Assembly: GCA_021325355.1 (NCBI GenBank)
Contig: JAJPHI010000010.1
Span: forward strand, 1 to 42,167
Reading direction: 5' to 3'
DNA from: Pseudomonadota bacterium
GTDB lineage: Bacteria; Desulfobacterota; Binatia; Binatales; Binataceae
Length of the DNA: 42,167 bases
Part shown: in pieces, positions 1 through 7,856 of the stretch
Layout of the letters: the number at the start of each line of letters is the position of its first letter
How positions within the stretch are numbered: the stretch's first letter is position 1
Program-made: the position numbers and the translations under genes
The notes under the pieces: generated by a model
Seen by the model: the letters and a program-made list of their open reading frames with translations, nothing else
Databases searched by the model: none
Told to the model about the DNA's origin: nothing

Positions 1-149
1 GCATCGATTACCTTCTTGGCGAAGCCCGGCGCACGCCCGCCTATCTGCGCCACCTTCCCATCCTTGATCCAGACGTCGCCACGAAAACGCGGTACCCGCG
101 TCCCATCAACGATCGTCCCGCCTTTGATCTGAATGTCGTACTCAGCCAT
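1..149 (-). CDS. Amidohydrolase (N-acyl-D-amino-acid deacylase-like), N-terminal fragment
   Basis: Only the first 49 codons are inside the window; the gene runs off the left edge. The visible protein begins MAEYDIQIKGGTIVDGTRVP and continues with a GDVWIKDGKVAQIG stretch. The KGGTIVDG and IKDGKVAQIG strings are the N-terminal beta-sandwich signature of amidohydrolases of the D-aminoacylase / dihydroorotase type (COG3653-like), enzymes that hydrolyse amide bonds with a TIM-barrel metal centre. The metal ligands lie outside the window, so the substrate cannot be judged. The start is set by an AGGAGGG Shine-Dalgarno about 7 bases upstream of the ATG. It is downstream of, and co-oriented with, the two amidohydrolases at 301-2625, across a 151-bp gap. 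Confidence 0.72.
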   Translation of the reverse strand, partial: MAEYDIQIKGGTIVDGTRVPRFRGDVWIKDGKVAQIGGRAPGFAKKVID

Positions 150-300
150 CCTGGTTCCCTCCTGATTGGTAAGGACTGTGGCGCCCATGGGGTGCGCCCG
201 CTCAAGCCGTGATTTTGATCCGTTTTCCTTATAACAAAAAGAAGCGCCGGGATACCAGAGTCGAAAGACCGGCCGTCGGCCCTCGATCAAAACGCTCGGG

Positions 301-1455
301 TCATCCCGCCACGCCCATCAGTTGGGCGAAATTGTTCGCATAAAACCGCTCTTTGGCCGTTTCGCTGACGCCCGTCAGCGATTCCTCGAAGCGCTTTATC
401 GGGTTACGCCCGCCTTCGATATGTGGATAGTCGGACGAAAAGAGCAGCAATTCGTCGCCGGTCTGCCGCATAATCCAACCGACCGGCTCGGTGGGAAATG
501 GCGTGAACCTGAGCTGACGACGCACGTAGTCCGAGGCTTTCAGCGGCAGCGCGAGCGCGGGTTCATTACGCGCGAAGATCTCTTGCGCGAGATCGAGCCG
601 CCGCATCCATGACGGCACCCACAGCGCGCCGAGTTCGATGGCCGCGCCGCGCAAGCGCGGGAACTCCTCGAGCGTGCCGTCCAGCACCATCGCGCTGAGA
701 AACGCTTCGGCCGGAGCGTGCAGCATCATGAAGTCCTTGGAATCGAGACTCTCGCCGCCACCCGCGAAACCCGCGCGCGGCCCGCGCGCGTTGTTGCGAT
801 AGGCCGCCGGCATCGGATGGGCGCCGGTGCCGACATGCAGGACAAAAGGCGTGTCGGCCTCCTGCAGGCGCGCCCAGATCGGATCGAAATCAGGATGGGT
901 GGGGGATTTTGTCCCGGCCGGCATCGACGGTATCCAGAAGGCGCGACAACCGAGTCGGAGTCCCTCGTCGAGCTCGAGACGGGCGCGCGCGGCGTCGTCC
1001 AACGGGAGGAAGCCCACCGGCAGCAGGCGTTGATCATGATGGCAGAAGTCGGCGATACCGCGATTGACGGCGCGCGCGCCGCCGTAGATCAACTCCAGGT
1101 CATGTTCGCGTTGGGCATAGACGCCCCAGAACTGGCTCATCGCCAGTGACATAAAGACGAGCTGGCGGCTGAAACCCAGCAGATCAAGCGCGCGGGTGCG
1201 CTCGGCCGGATCGAAGGCGCCGAGCGCCTCCCATCCTTTGATCTGCATGAGGTTCTCTTCGATTCTGACTTCGCGCCAGTGCCGATCGTCGTACTTGCCG
1301 TTGTAGGCGGCATCGGCGAGACGTCCCGCCACGCCGAGTTCGAGATCTCTCAGGCGCCCGCGGATGGCGGGATCGGCATACTGCGCGAGCCATCCCGCCG
1401 GCTCCATGATATGGGCGTCGGCGTCATTAAAGGTGCGCCCGGTCGCGTACGGCAT
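301..1455 (-). CDS. Amidohydrolase family protein (PF04909, ACMSD-like), tandem copy B
   Basis: A 384-residue TIM-barrel metal-dependent hydrolase of the amidohydrolase_2 type, the family that includes ACMSD and related decarboxylases. The metal-site motifs are visible: DADAHIME near residue 11, a barrel His in FVLHVGTG, and a C-terminal SSDYPHIEG that supplies the usual catalytic Asp. The substrate is unknown. GGAGAG lies about 7 bases upstream of the ATG. It follows its close paralog (1471-2625) by only 15 bp, so the two are almost certainly one operon produced by duplication. Both are 384 residues long and share long identical stretches, for example around the IEGGRNPIKRFEESL C-terminal motif. 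The first metal motif has D-x-D-x-H where other amidohydrolases have H-x-H, a common variant in this subgroup. Confidence 0.85.
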   Translation of the reverse strand: MPYATGRTFNDADAHIMEPAGWLAQYADPAIRGRLRDLELGVAGRLADAAYNGKYDDRHWREVRIEENLMQIKGWEALGAFDPAERTRALDLLGFSRQLVFMSLAMSQFWGVYAQREHDLELIYGGARAVNRGIADFCHHDQRLLPVGFLPLDDAARARLELDEGLRLGCRAFWIPSMPAGTKSPTHPDFDPIWARLQEADTPFVLHVGTGAHPMPAAYRNNARGPRAGFAGGGESLDSKDFMMLHAPAEAFLSAMVLDGTLEEFPRLRGAAIELGALWVPSWMRRLDLAQEIFARNEPALALPLKASDYVRRQLRFTPFPTEPVGWIMRQTGDELLLFSSDYPHIEGGRNPIKRFEESLTGVSETAKERFYANNFAQLMGVAG

Positions 1456-1470
1456 CGAGGCTCTCCGCAG

Positions 1471-2625
1471 CTAGCCCATCATCTCGGCAAAATTGGTCGC
1501 ATAGAAGCGCTCTTTGGCCGTTTCGCTGACGCCCGCCAGTGATTCCTCGAAGCGCTTTATCGGATTGCGCCCGCCCTCGATATGCGGATAGTCGGAGGAA
1601 AACAGGAACAGCTCTTCACCGCCCTGCTCGATAATCCAGCCGACGGGCTCGGTCGGATGCGGTGTGAATTTGAGCTGCCGGCGCACGTAGTCGGAGGCTT
1701 TCATCGGCAGAGCCAGCGCCGGTTCGCCTTTGGCGAAGGCCTGTTGCGCGATATCGAGCCGCCGGAGCCACGGCGGCACCCACAGCGCGCCGAGCTCAAT
1801 CACGCCACCGCGCAGCCGCGGGAATTGCTCGAGGGTGCCGTCGAGCACGAGCGCGCTCAGGAACGCCTCGGCGGGTCCGTGCAGCATCATGAAGCCCTTC
1901 GAATCGAGCACCTCGCCCTCGCCGCCGAGGAAGTCCTTGATCGGTCCGCGGCCATTGTTGCGATAGGCGTCGGGCATCGGCGTTTCACCCGCGCCGACAT
2001 GCAGCATGAAGGGGACGTTGGCGTCCTGAAAGCGCGCCCAGACGCCATCGAAATCATGATGGCTCGGCGACTTGTCGCCGGCCGGTGCGGCGGGAATCCA
2101 GAAGGTGCCGCAGCCGGCCTTGAGCCCTTCGTCGAAGGCTCGTTCGGCGCGTTTGGGGTCGTCGAGCGGCAGGAAGCCGACGGCGATGAGGCGCGAGTCA
2201 TTCCTGCAGAAATCGCTAATCGCGCGATTCACCGCGGCGGCGCCGCCGTAAAGCAGGTCGAGATCATGCTCGCGCTGCGCGAAGACCCCCCAGAACTGAC
2301 TCATCGCGAGCGAGGTGAAAACCAATTGCCGGTTGAAGCCAAGCAGATCCATCGCGCGCTTGCGCTCGTCCGGATCGAAAGCGCCCAAGGCGCCCCAGCC
2401 CTTGATGAACATCAGGTTCTTTTCGATGTTGATTTCGTCCCAGTGGCTCGCCGGGAACTTGCCCGAAAAGGCGGTGCCATGCTCATTCATCTTGCCGGCA
2501 TTGGAGACATCGAGCGGCTTGAGCAACTGGCGCGTTTTGGCGTCGGCGTAACTTGCCACCCAATCCACCTGCTCCATGATATGCGCGTCAGCGTCGTTAT
2601 AGACGCGTCCTTCGGCATAAGGCAT
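1471..2625 (-). CDS. Amidohydrolase family protein (PF04909), tandem copy A
   Basis: A 384-residue paralog of the downstream gene and the first gene of the minus-strand operon. It shares the N-terminal NDADAHIME metal motif, a barrel His in FMLHVGAG and the C-terminal SSDYPHIEGGRNPIKR block. The family performs metal-dependent hydrolysis or decarboxylation of carboxylated ring-cleavage products and related compounds; the substrate here cannot be inferred. A strong GGAGGA Shine-Dalgarno sits 7 bases before the ATG. The two copies differ mainly at residues 25-60 and in the barrel loops, which is consistent with divergence in substrate after duplication. Confidence 0.86.
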   Translation of the reverse strand: MPYAEGRVYNDADAHIMEQVDWVASYADAKTRQLLKPLDVSNAGKMNEHGTAFSGKFPASHWDEINIEKNLMFIKGWGALGAFDPDERKRAMDLLGFNRQLVFTSLAMSQFWGVFAQREHDLDLLYGGAAAVNRAISDFCRNDSRLIAVGFLPLDDPKRAERAFDEGLKAGCGTFWIPAAPAGDKSPSHHDFDGVWARFQDANVPFMLHVGAGETPMPDAYRNNGRGPIKDFLGGEGEVLDSKGFMMLHGPAEAFLSALVLDGTLEQFPRLRGGVIELGALWVPPWLRRLDIAQQAFAKGEPALALPMKASDYVRRQLKFTPHPTEPVGWIIEQGGEELFLFSSDYPHIEGGRNPIKRFEESLAGVSETAKERFYATNFAEMMG

Positions 2626-2873
2626 CGTTTCGTCCTCCGGGTGTTCGGCTAATCGATGTGAGCTGGATTGTCACAATCTGCGGGGCTGACTGCAACTTCT
2701 CCGCGCCGTTGCGATAAGCCGGGTCCCAGGTGCGCCTGACGCCGGCTCGCGATAGTCGAGCGGCTGCTGCTTTTGGAAACTCCCGAGGGGGCGCTTGATA
2801 ACCTCAGAGCTGATCCGGTTGAATCGAAACATCCGAGGCGCCGGCAAATGAGCGATTCGACATCCCCCGACCC
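2626..2873. promoter_or_regulatory. Divergent intergenic region between amidohydrolase operon and ABC ATPase
   Basis: This 248-bp non-coding stretch separates two divergent units and must hold both promoters. On the plus strand there is a TTGATA-like -35 near 2793 followed, about 18 bases later, by TTGAAT. This is a weak match only. There is no good Shine-Dalgarno directly before the ABC ATPase ATG at 2874. No obvious operator palindrome was found. Confidence 0.4.
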
Positions 2874-3632
2874 ATGGCCCTGCTCGAACTCAAGCACGTC
2901 GAAAAGAGCTTCGTCCATCCCAACGGCGTGCTGCGCGTGCTGGAGGATATCTCCTTCAGCGTCGCCGAAGGTCAGTTCGTGGCGGTCGTCGGCCCCTCGG
3001 GCAGCGGCAAATCGACGATGCTGCGGATTATCAACGGCTTGATCCCAGCCAGCGCAGGTGAGGTTTTGTACCAGGGCAGGCAGGTTGACGGGGTGAATCC
3101 GGAAGCAGCGTTGGTCTTTCAGTCCTTCGCCCTGCTGCCCTGGTTGACCGTCAAGGCCAACGTTGAACTGGGGCTCGAGGCGCGCGGCGTGCCGCCCGCG
3201 GCGCGTGAAAAGCGCGCCGCCTTTTATATCGACAAGGTCGGTCTGGACGGCTTCGAAGAGGCCTATCCCCGCGAACTGTCGGGCGGGATGAAGCAGCGGG
3301 TCGGCCTGGCACGCGCGCTCGCGGTCGAGCCGCGGGTGCTGCTGATGGATGAACCATTCTCGGCGCTCGATGCGTTGACGGCAATCTCGCTGCGCGAAGA
3401 GCTGCTCGATATCTGGCAATCGCGCGACCTGCCGGTGCACACGATCATGCTGGTTACGCACATCATCGAAGAGGCCGTCGAACTTGCCGATCGCATCCTG
3501 GTGCTCTCGGCCCATCCGGGTCGCCTGGTGGCCGATTTGACCGTCGAACTAAAGCGCCCGCGCGATCGTCGCAAGGACTCCTTCAACGCCCTGGTGGACA
3601 AGGTATTTTCCCTCATCGAGGAGCGCGGCTGA
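2874..3632 (+). CDS. ABC transporter ATP-binding protein (nitrate/sulfonate/taurine type)
   Basis: A 252-residue complete nucleotide-binding domain of the SsuB/TauB/NrtD group, which powers import of sulfonates, nitrate, taurine or similar small anions. It shows Walker A GPSGSGKST (residues 40-48), Q-loop Gln 83, signature LSGGMKQR (135-142), Walker B VLLMDEP (155-161) and H-loop His 196. No periplasmic binding protein or permease gene lies nearby, so it is an orphan ATPase here. Its TGA overlaps the next gene's ATG by one base (TGATG). In many homologs the AAA-associated domain encoded by that next gene is the C-terminal part of the same polypeptide. The upstream frame closes at 2820 with no other start codon, so 2874 is the only reasonable start even though it lacks a clear ribosome site. 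Confidence 0.88.
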   Translation: MALLELKHVEKSFVHPNGVLRVLEDISFSVAEGQFVAVVGPSGSGKSTMLRIINGLIPASAGEVLYQGRQVDGVNPEAALVFQSFALLPWLTVKANVELGLEARGVPPAAREKRAAFYIDKVGLDGFEEAYPRELSGGMKQRVGLARALAVEPRVLLMDEPFSALDALTAISLREELLDIWQSRDLPVHTIMLVTHIIEEAVELADRILVLSAHPGRLVADLTVELKRPRDRRKDSFNALVDKVFSLIEERG

Positions 3633-4123
3633 TGCCCTCGTCAACCGGCATCAATCCCATCCCTGACTGCCAAATCACCTGGATTATCGGTCTGCTGGAG
3701 ACGCTCGAGGATCGCGGCGGCCGCGACGACGGCTACAAGATTGCCCGCGAGCTGAATTTCAATTTCGGCGACCTGTTGAAAGTGATGAAGGCGGCCGAGA
3801 TTCTCAACCTGGTCTCGACGCCGTCGGGCGATGTGCAGTTGGAAGCGCTCGGGCGGCGCTTCCTCGCCAGCGATATCAATCAGCGCAAGCTGATCGTGCG
3901 CGAACAGCTCAAGCAGCACGGACTCTTCAACTATCTGATTCGCCTGCTCCGCGCCCAGGAGGATCATGCGCTGACCAGGGAGGTGGTGCTCGAGCATCTG
4001 GCGATGGTGCTGCCGAACGAGCCGCCGGAAGCCCTGTTCGCGACCGTGGTCAACTGGGGCCGCTTCGCCGAGTTGTTCGGTTTCAACAAGGACGAGGATC
4101 GGTTCTACCTCGATCAGGAATAG
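3632..4123 (+). CDS. AAA-associated domain protein (PF09821-like), detached C-terminal partner of the ABC ATPase
   Basis: A 163-residue protein with no membrane segment. It begins MPSSTGINPIPDCQITWIIG, then has a winged-helix-like region (DDGYKIARELNFNFGDLLKVM) and a helical C-terminus ending in VVNWGRFAELFGFNKDEDR. This matches the AAA-associated domain usually found fused behind nitrate/sulfonate ABC ATPases, probably a regulatory or dimerising module. The start ATG shares its A with the TGA of the ATPase gene, so translation most likely depends on termination-reinitiation. Read together, the two proteins give about 415 residues, the length expected of the fused form. A true split gene and a single-base frameshift relative to a fused ancestor are both possible. 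Confidence 0.75.
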   Translation: MPSSTGINPIPDCQITWIIGLLETLEDRGGRDDGYKIARELNFNFGDLLKVMKAAEILNLVSTPSGDVQLEALGRRFLASDINQRKLIVREQLKQHGLFNYLIRLLRAQEDHALTREVVLEHLAMVLPNEPPEALFATVVNWGRFAELFGFNKDEDRFYLDQE

Positions 4124-4200
4124 CTTCGCCTAAGCTTGCAGTTGCTCGCGGCGGTCGAATCAAATAAGCGTTGCGACCAGCAAGAGAGGAGGACCACAGG

Positions 4201-4575
4201 ATGGCCACGGAAGCCGAAGCGATTGTCAGCGATTTCTGCCGGGCGTGGGCACGGCTCAATATCGATCAGATCATGGACTTCTTCACCGAGGATGCCGAAT
4301 ATCACAATATTCCGCTCCCCAAGGCAACTGGCAAAGCCGCGATCCGCAAGACGATCGAAGGATTGCTGAAGGGCACCACCTGGCTCGAATTCAAGGTGCT
4401 CCACAGCGCCGCGGTGGGTAACGTCGTGCTGAATGAACGGGTCGATTCGTTCGAAGTCAAAGGCAAGCGGATGTCGCTGCCGGTTGCCGGGGTCTTCGAG
4501 ACAACGCCCGACGGCAAGATCAAGGCCTGGCGCGATTACTTCGACATGAAGATGTTCACCGACCAGATGAAGTAG
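4201..4575 (+). CDS. Limonene-1,2-epoxide hydrolase-like protein (SnoaL-fold)
   Basis: A 124-residue protein of the LEH family, small alpha+beta-barrel enzymes that open epoxides by direct water attack. The N-terminus (SDFCRAWARLNIDQIMDFFTE) and the AEYHNIPLP segment with Tyr and Asn match the family. NERVDSF supplies the Arg-Asp pair, and WRDYFD a second Asp, matching the Asp-Arg-Asp catalytic set of Rhodococcus LEH. The start is fixed by GAGAGGAGGA at 4184-4193. An in-frame TTG at 4171 lacks any ribosome site and is rejected. It sits between the ABC module and selB, 34 bp before the latter. An epoxide substrate fits a terpenoid- or aromatic-degrading context, but the family also contains non-enzymatic SnoaL-like members. 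Confidence 0.8.
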   Translation: MATEAEAIVSDFCRAWARLNIDQIMDFFTEDAEYHNIPLPKATGKAAIRKTIEGLLKGTTWLEFKVLHSAAVGNVVLNERVDSFEVKGKRMSLPVAGVFETTPDGKIKAWRDYFDMKMFTDQMK

Positions 4576-4609
4576 GCGGCGCAGGCGGCCGCGACGCGCG
4601 GTCCTCACT

Positions 4610-6532
4610 ATGTCCACAGCGGTCGCCCAGGCGATTATCGGCACCGCCGGTCATATCGATCACGGCAAGACGGCGCTGATCCGCGCGCTCACGGGCCAGG
4701 ATACCGATCGCCTGAAGGAGGAAAAGGAACGCGGCATTTCGATCGACCTCGGATTCGCGTTCCTGACTCTGCCCGACGGCACCCGGGCCGGGATCATCGA
4801 CGTTCCCGGGCACGAGCGCTTTATCCGTAACATGCTGGCCGGCGCTCACGGCGTCGATCTGGTCCTGTTTACGATCGCCGCGGACGACGGGATCATGCCG
4901 CAGAGCGAAGAGCATCTCGATATTCTCCATCTGCTCGGCGTGCGACGCGGCATCTTTGTGATCACCAAGGCGGACCTCGTCGATAACGCGCGGATCGCGG
5001 CGGTGCGCGAGGACATCGAGATTCTGGCTGACGGCACCAGCCTCGAGGGCGCGCCAATCCTCGCCGTCGCCGCCCCTGCCGGAATTGGGCTTGAACCGCT
5101 GCGGGCAGAGATCACGCGCCAACTGACCGGTTTCCAGGCGCGGCGCCCGACCGGGCTCTTTCGCCTGCCGGTTGACCGCGCGTTCGTGATCAAAGGCCAC
5201 GGCACGGTGGTGACGGGAACCGCGATGGGGGCCGGCGTACGGGTCGGACAGAAGCTGCGGGTGATGCCTGCCGGCGACGAGGCGCGCGTCCGCTCGATCC
5301 AGGTGCACGGCGAAAGTGTCGAGAGTGCGTCGGCCTGCCAGCGCGTCGCGCTGAACCTCGCGGGCGTCGAAAAAACCCATCTGCAACGCGGCGACGTATT
5401 GACCGACGACGGTCTCACTCTCACCACGACGCGACTCGACGCGCGGATTGAAATACGCCCCGGCAGCAAGCGCCGACTGCAGCATAACCAGCGCGTGCGC
5501 TTCTTTATCGGCGCCGCCGAGACGCTTGCGCGCGCAATCCTGCTCGGCCGCGAAGAAATCGGACCGAAAGAATCAGGCCTCGCGCAGCTCGTGCTCGACG
5601 ATGCGGTGGTGGCGCTCAACGGCGATCGCTTCGTCATTCGCGACGAAACCAATTCCCGCACGCTCGGCGGCGGTGTCGTGCTGAATCCGCTCGGCCGCCG
5701 TTCGCGGCGGCCGCTGGAGAGCTACATTACCGATCTCGCGGCGCTCGCCAACGGCCTCAGCGCTGCGTCAATCGAAGCGCTGCTGCGATTGCAGAATGAG
5801 CTGGCACTGCCGATCCGGCGGATCGCCGAGCTGTTCAATGTGCCAACGGACGAGGTCGCCGCGGCCGTACGCGAGGGACGGTTCGTGCGGCTCTCGCTCG
5901 GCGACGAAGAGGGCTACACCACAGCGGGCAAATGGAATCGTCTCAAGGATGAGGCGGTCGAGGCAGTCGACCGCCACCATCGCGATCAACCGTCGGCGGC
6001 GGGTCTCGAGATGGAAGCGCTGCGCGCGCAAATCTCGAGCGCAGTGGCGCCGCGAGCTTTTCGAGCGGTGTTGGATCGCCTGGTGCAGGAAACCGAGTTG
6101 GTCCGCGAGGACAATCTGGTCCGACGGCGATCACACAAGGCCACGCTGCACGGCGATACCGCGGCGCTCGGTCGCCGCGTCGCGACGCTGCTACAGGAGA
6201 GCGGGTTTCAGCCGCCCGATCCGCGACAGATGGCCGAAACGCTGAAGCTCGCGGCCGGTGACCTGGCGCGTCTGCGCGAGGTCCTGGCGACGCTCGAGCG
6301 CGAGGGCCAGGTGGTCAAGATCGCGAGCGACCTTTATTTCGCCCGCGAGCCCTTCGAGGCGGCCAGAGACAAGCTGCTCAACTACCTGGCGACGCACGGC
6401 GAGATTACCGCCGCAACCTACCGCGACCAGCTCAGCGCCTCGCGAAAATACGCGATCGCGCTGCTCGATTATTTCGACCATACCGGCCTGACGACGCGGG
6501 TCGGCGATCTTCGTCGTCTGCGCCGACACTAG
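4610..6532 (+). CDS. selB: Selenocysteine-specific translation elongation factor SelB
   Basis: A 640-residue GTPase that delivers selenocysteyl-tRNA to UGA codons followed by a SECIS hairpin. The G1 motif GHIDHGKT is at residues 14-21, the G3 motif DVPGH at 64-68, and TKAD at 119-122 replaces NKxD. EF-Tu-like beta-barrel domains follow to about residue 350. The C-terminal third contains the winged-helix repeats that bind SECIS RNA (for example [19 protein letters not shown] and the final [20 protein letters not shown] segment). Its length is close to that of bacterial SelB. No selA, selD, tRNA-Sec or recognisable selenoprotein lies in the window. It is 34 bp downstream of the LEH-like gene without a clear Shine-Dalgarno and converges on ppa with 17 bp between. 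Confidence 0.95.
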   Translation: MSTAVAQAIIGTAGHIDHGKTALIRALTGQDTDRLKEEKERGISIDLGFAFLTLPDGTRAGIIDVPGHERFIRNMLAGAHGVDLVLFTIAADDGIMPQSEEHLDILHLLGVRRGIFVITKADLVDNARIAAVREDIEILADGTSLEGAPILAVAAPAGIGLEPLRAEITRQLTGFQARRPTGLFRLPVDRAFVIKGHGTVVTGTAMGAGVRVGQKLRVMPAGDEARVRSIQVHGESVESASACQRVALNLAGVEKTHLQRGDVLTDDGLTLTTTRLDARIEIRPGSKRRLQHNQRVRFFIGAAETLARAILLGREEIGPKESGLAQLVLDDAVVALNGDRFVIRDETNSRTLGGGVVLNPLGRRSRRPLESYITDLAALANGLSAASIEALLRLQNELALPIRRIAELFNVPTDEVAAAVREGRFVRLSLGDEEGYTTAGKWNRLKDEAVEAVDRHHRDQPSAAGLEMEALRAQISSAVAPRAFRAVLDRLVQETELVREDNLVRRRSHKATLHGDTAALGRRVATLLQESGFQPPDPRQMAETLKLAAGDLARLREVLATLEREGQVVKIASDLYFAREPFEAARDKLLNYLATHGEITAATYRDQLSASRKYAIALLDYFDHTGLTTRVGDLRRLRRH

Positions 6533-6549
6533 CGGCGTCGCGGCACGCC

Positions 6550-7095
6550 TTACGCCTTGTCCGCCGAAGCCGCGGCGAAGCGCTCGATACATTGCATGAT
6601 CAGCCTCGAGGCTTCGGCGCTATCGAGCCAGCCTTGAAGTCGCACCCACTTGCCCTCTTCAAGGTCCTTGTAGTGGCGGAAGAAGTGCTCGACCTGGTTG
6701 CGAAACAGGGTCGGCAGATCGGAAAGCTCGGCGATTCGCTGGTAATAGGGGTTAAGCGCGTCGATCGGCACCGCGATAACCTTTTCGTCGGTGCCCTCCT
6801 CATCCTCCATCAGTAGGGCGCCGACGGGTCGGCAGCGAATAACCGCGCCGGGCGTCACAGGCACCTGCGAGACCGCAAGACAATCGAGCGGGTCGCCATC
6901 GGCCGACAGCGTATTCGGAATAAACCCATAATTAGCCGGGTAATACATCGCGGTATGCAGGAAGCGATTGACGAAAAGCGCGCCGGAGGCTTTGTCCAGC
7001 TCATATTTTACCGGGACGCCGCCTTCAGGAATTTCGATCAGCACATTCACTTCGTGGGGCGGATTGCGCCCCGGCGGAATTCTACTCACGTCCAT
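6550..7095 (-). CDS. ppa: Soluble inorganic pyrophosphatase, family I
   Basis: A 181-residue cytoplasmic enzyme that hydrolyses pyrophosphate to phosphate with Mg2+, pulling biosynthetic reactions forward. Active-site motifs are intact: IEIPEGG and KYELDKASG at the N-terminus, YYPANYGFIPNT, the metal loop DGDPLD (Asp 66, 68, 71), Asp 98 and Asp 103 with Lys 105 in MEDEEGTDEKVIAVP, and YKDLE near the end. The start MDVSRIPPG is chosen because AAGGAG (7104-7109) lies 8 bases upstream. A longer in-frame extension to 7239 has no ribosome site and is not conserved in the family. It is a stand-alone gene, divergent from the small lipoprotein at 7280. Confidence 0.95.
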   Translation of the reverse strand: MDVSRIPPGRNPPHEVNVLIEIPEGGVPVKYELDKASGALFVNRFLHTAMYYPANYGFIPNTLSADGDPLDCLAVSQVPVTPGAVIRCRPVGALLMEDEEGTDEKVIAVPIDALNPYYQRIAELSDLPTLFRNQVEHFFRHYKDLEEGKWVRLQGWLDSAEASRLIMQCIERFAAASADKA

Positions 7096-7279
7096 ACAAG
7101 CAACTCCTTGAAGGGTTTTTTCCCGCTGAGTCTCAAACAATCCGACGGAAAAAAATTCCGTCGGCGCGATGCTGCTGCAGAAATCAAGCCGTAGAGCGCG
7201 AGAATTCCTCGGCGACGCGATGGCAACACTCTTGCTCACGATATCACAAAGCGATCAACACGAGGCGGAGATAGTGCTT

Positions 7280-7591
7280 ATGGATAAATTCAGGAATGGT
7301 TTGATTGGCGTGATCAGCGTGGGCGCGGCTTGCATATTTTCCGCGTGCATCTCAACCTCACGCACTATTCAGCAACCACCGACGGTGGTCCAGCCGCCGC
7401 CGGTCGTCGTCAACCCACCGCCGCCTTCCGCACCGGCCTATACTTCGCAGTCCACTACGCGCACGTGGGATAATGGGGCTATCGTGCAGAAGCAGACGGA
7501 TAACGGCGTCACCAAGCAGACCACCACGACGTGGGGCGCCAACACGCCGAACAGCGTGACCACGACCACAACGACGACCAACGCTCCGTAG
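7280..7591 (+). CDS. Small proline/threonine-rich lipoprotein, hypothetical
   Basis: A 103-residue protein of unknown function. The N-terminus MDKFRNGLIGVISVG followed by AACIFSAC is a type II (lipoprotein) signal with lipobox FSAC, so Cys 23 should be lipidated. The mature part is low complexity: a proline-rich segment with PPP repeats, then a segment rich in Thr, Ser and Gln ending in a run of seven threonines. The short repetitive tail suggests a flexible tether in the periplasm or cell wall. GGCGGAG lies about 9 bases before the ATG and supports this start over the longer upstream reading frame. A strong terminator follows at 7645-7684, so it is a monocistronic unit. Confidence 0.7.
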   Translation: MDKFRNGLIGVISVGAACIFSACISTSRTIQQPPTVVQPPPVVVNPPPPSAPAYTSQSTTRTWDNGAIVQKQTDNGVTKQTTTTWGANTPNSVTTTTTTTNAP

Positions 7592-7644
7592 GACGCCGGC
7601 TCAGTCGGCGGCGGTCTCTTCGGCGTACGCCCGACACGACTTTG

Positions 7645-7684
7645 AGCGGCAGCGGCGGCGACCGGCCGTCACTGCCGCTTTTTT
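7645..7684 (+). terminator. Rho-independent terminator after the small lipoprotein gene
   Basis: The stem AGCGGCAG (7645-7652) pairs perfectly with CTGCCGCT (7672-7679). The loop is large and G/C-rich and can fold further. Six T follow (7679-7684). It ends the lipoprotein unit and insulates bluB. Confidence 0.8.
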
Positions 7685-7816
7685 GTGACGAATTACCGGC
7701 GCCGAGGGACCGGGCGCCCGGCGCGTGCGAGCTCGCGACCTCTCGCGAAGTCTGGGCCGCATCGCGGGCTGGCCAATTTGTCCTCGGACGGCATCGCGGA
7801 ATCCGCGCCCACCCAA

Positions 7817-7856
7817 TTAGTCAGCCGCGTCCGGGCAGATATACTGCCCCGTAATG
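7817..7856 (+). promoter_or_regulatory. Candidate bluB promoter giving a leaderless or near-leaderless mRNA
   Basis: TATACT at 7840-7845 is a five-of-six match to the -10 box. TTAGTC at 7817-7822 is a weak -35 at 17-bp spacing. A start point about 7 bases after the -10 box falls at or next to the ATG at 7854, and no Shine-Dalgarno is present. The -10 box also lies inside a perfect hairpin, GGGCAG / ATATA loop / CTGCCC (7833-7849). No cobalamin-riboswitch B12-box is visible upstream. Confidence 0.45.

Noticed and set aside
1582-2652. 356-codon plus-strand frame opposite the amidohydrolase
   Set aside because: Antisense shadow of the clear amidohydrolase gene at 1471-2625; no recognisable motif or ribosome site, typical of GC-rich DNA.
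2649-3515. 288-codon minus-strand frame
   Set aside because: Shadow of the ABC ATPase on the opposite strand, whose Walker and signature motifs are intact.
7685-7853. Cobalamin riboswitch before bluB
   Set aside because: No B12-box or conserved core found; only a short promoter-like hairpin is present.
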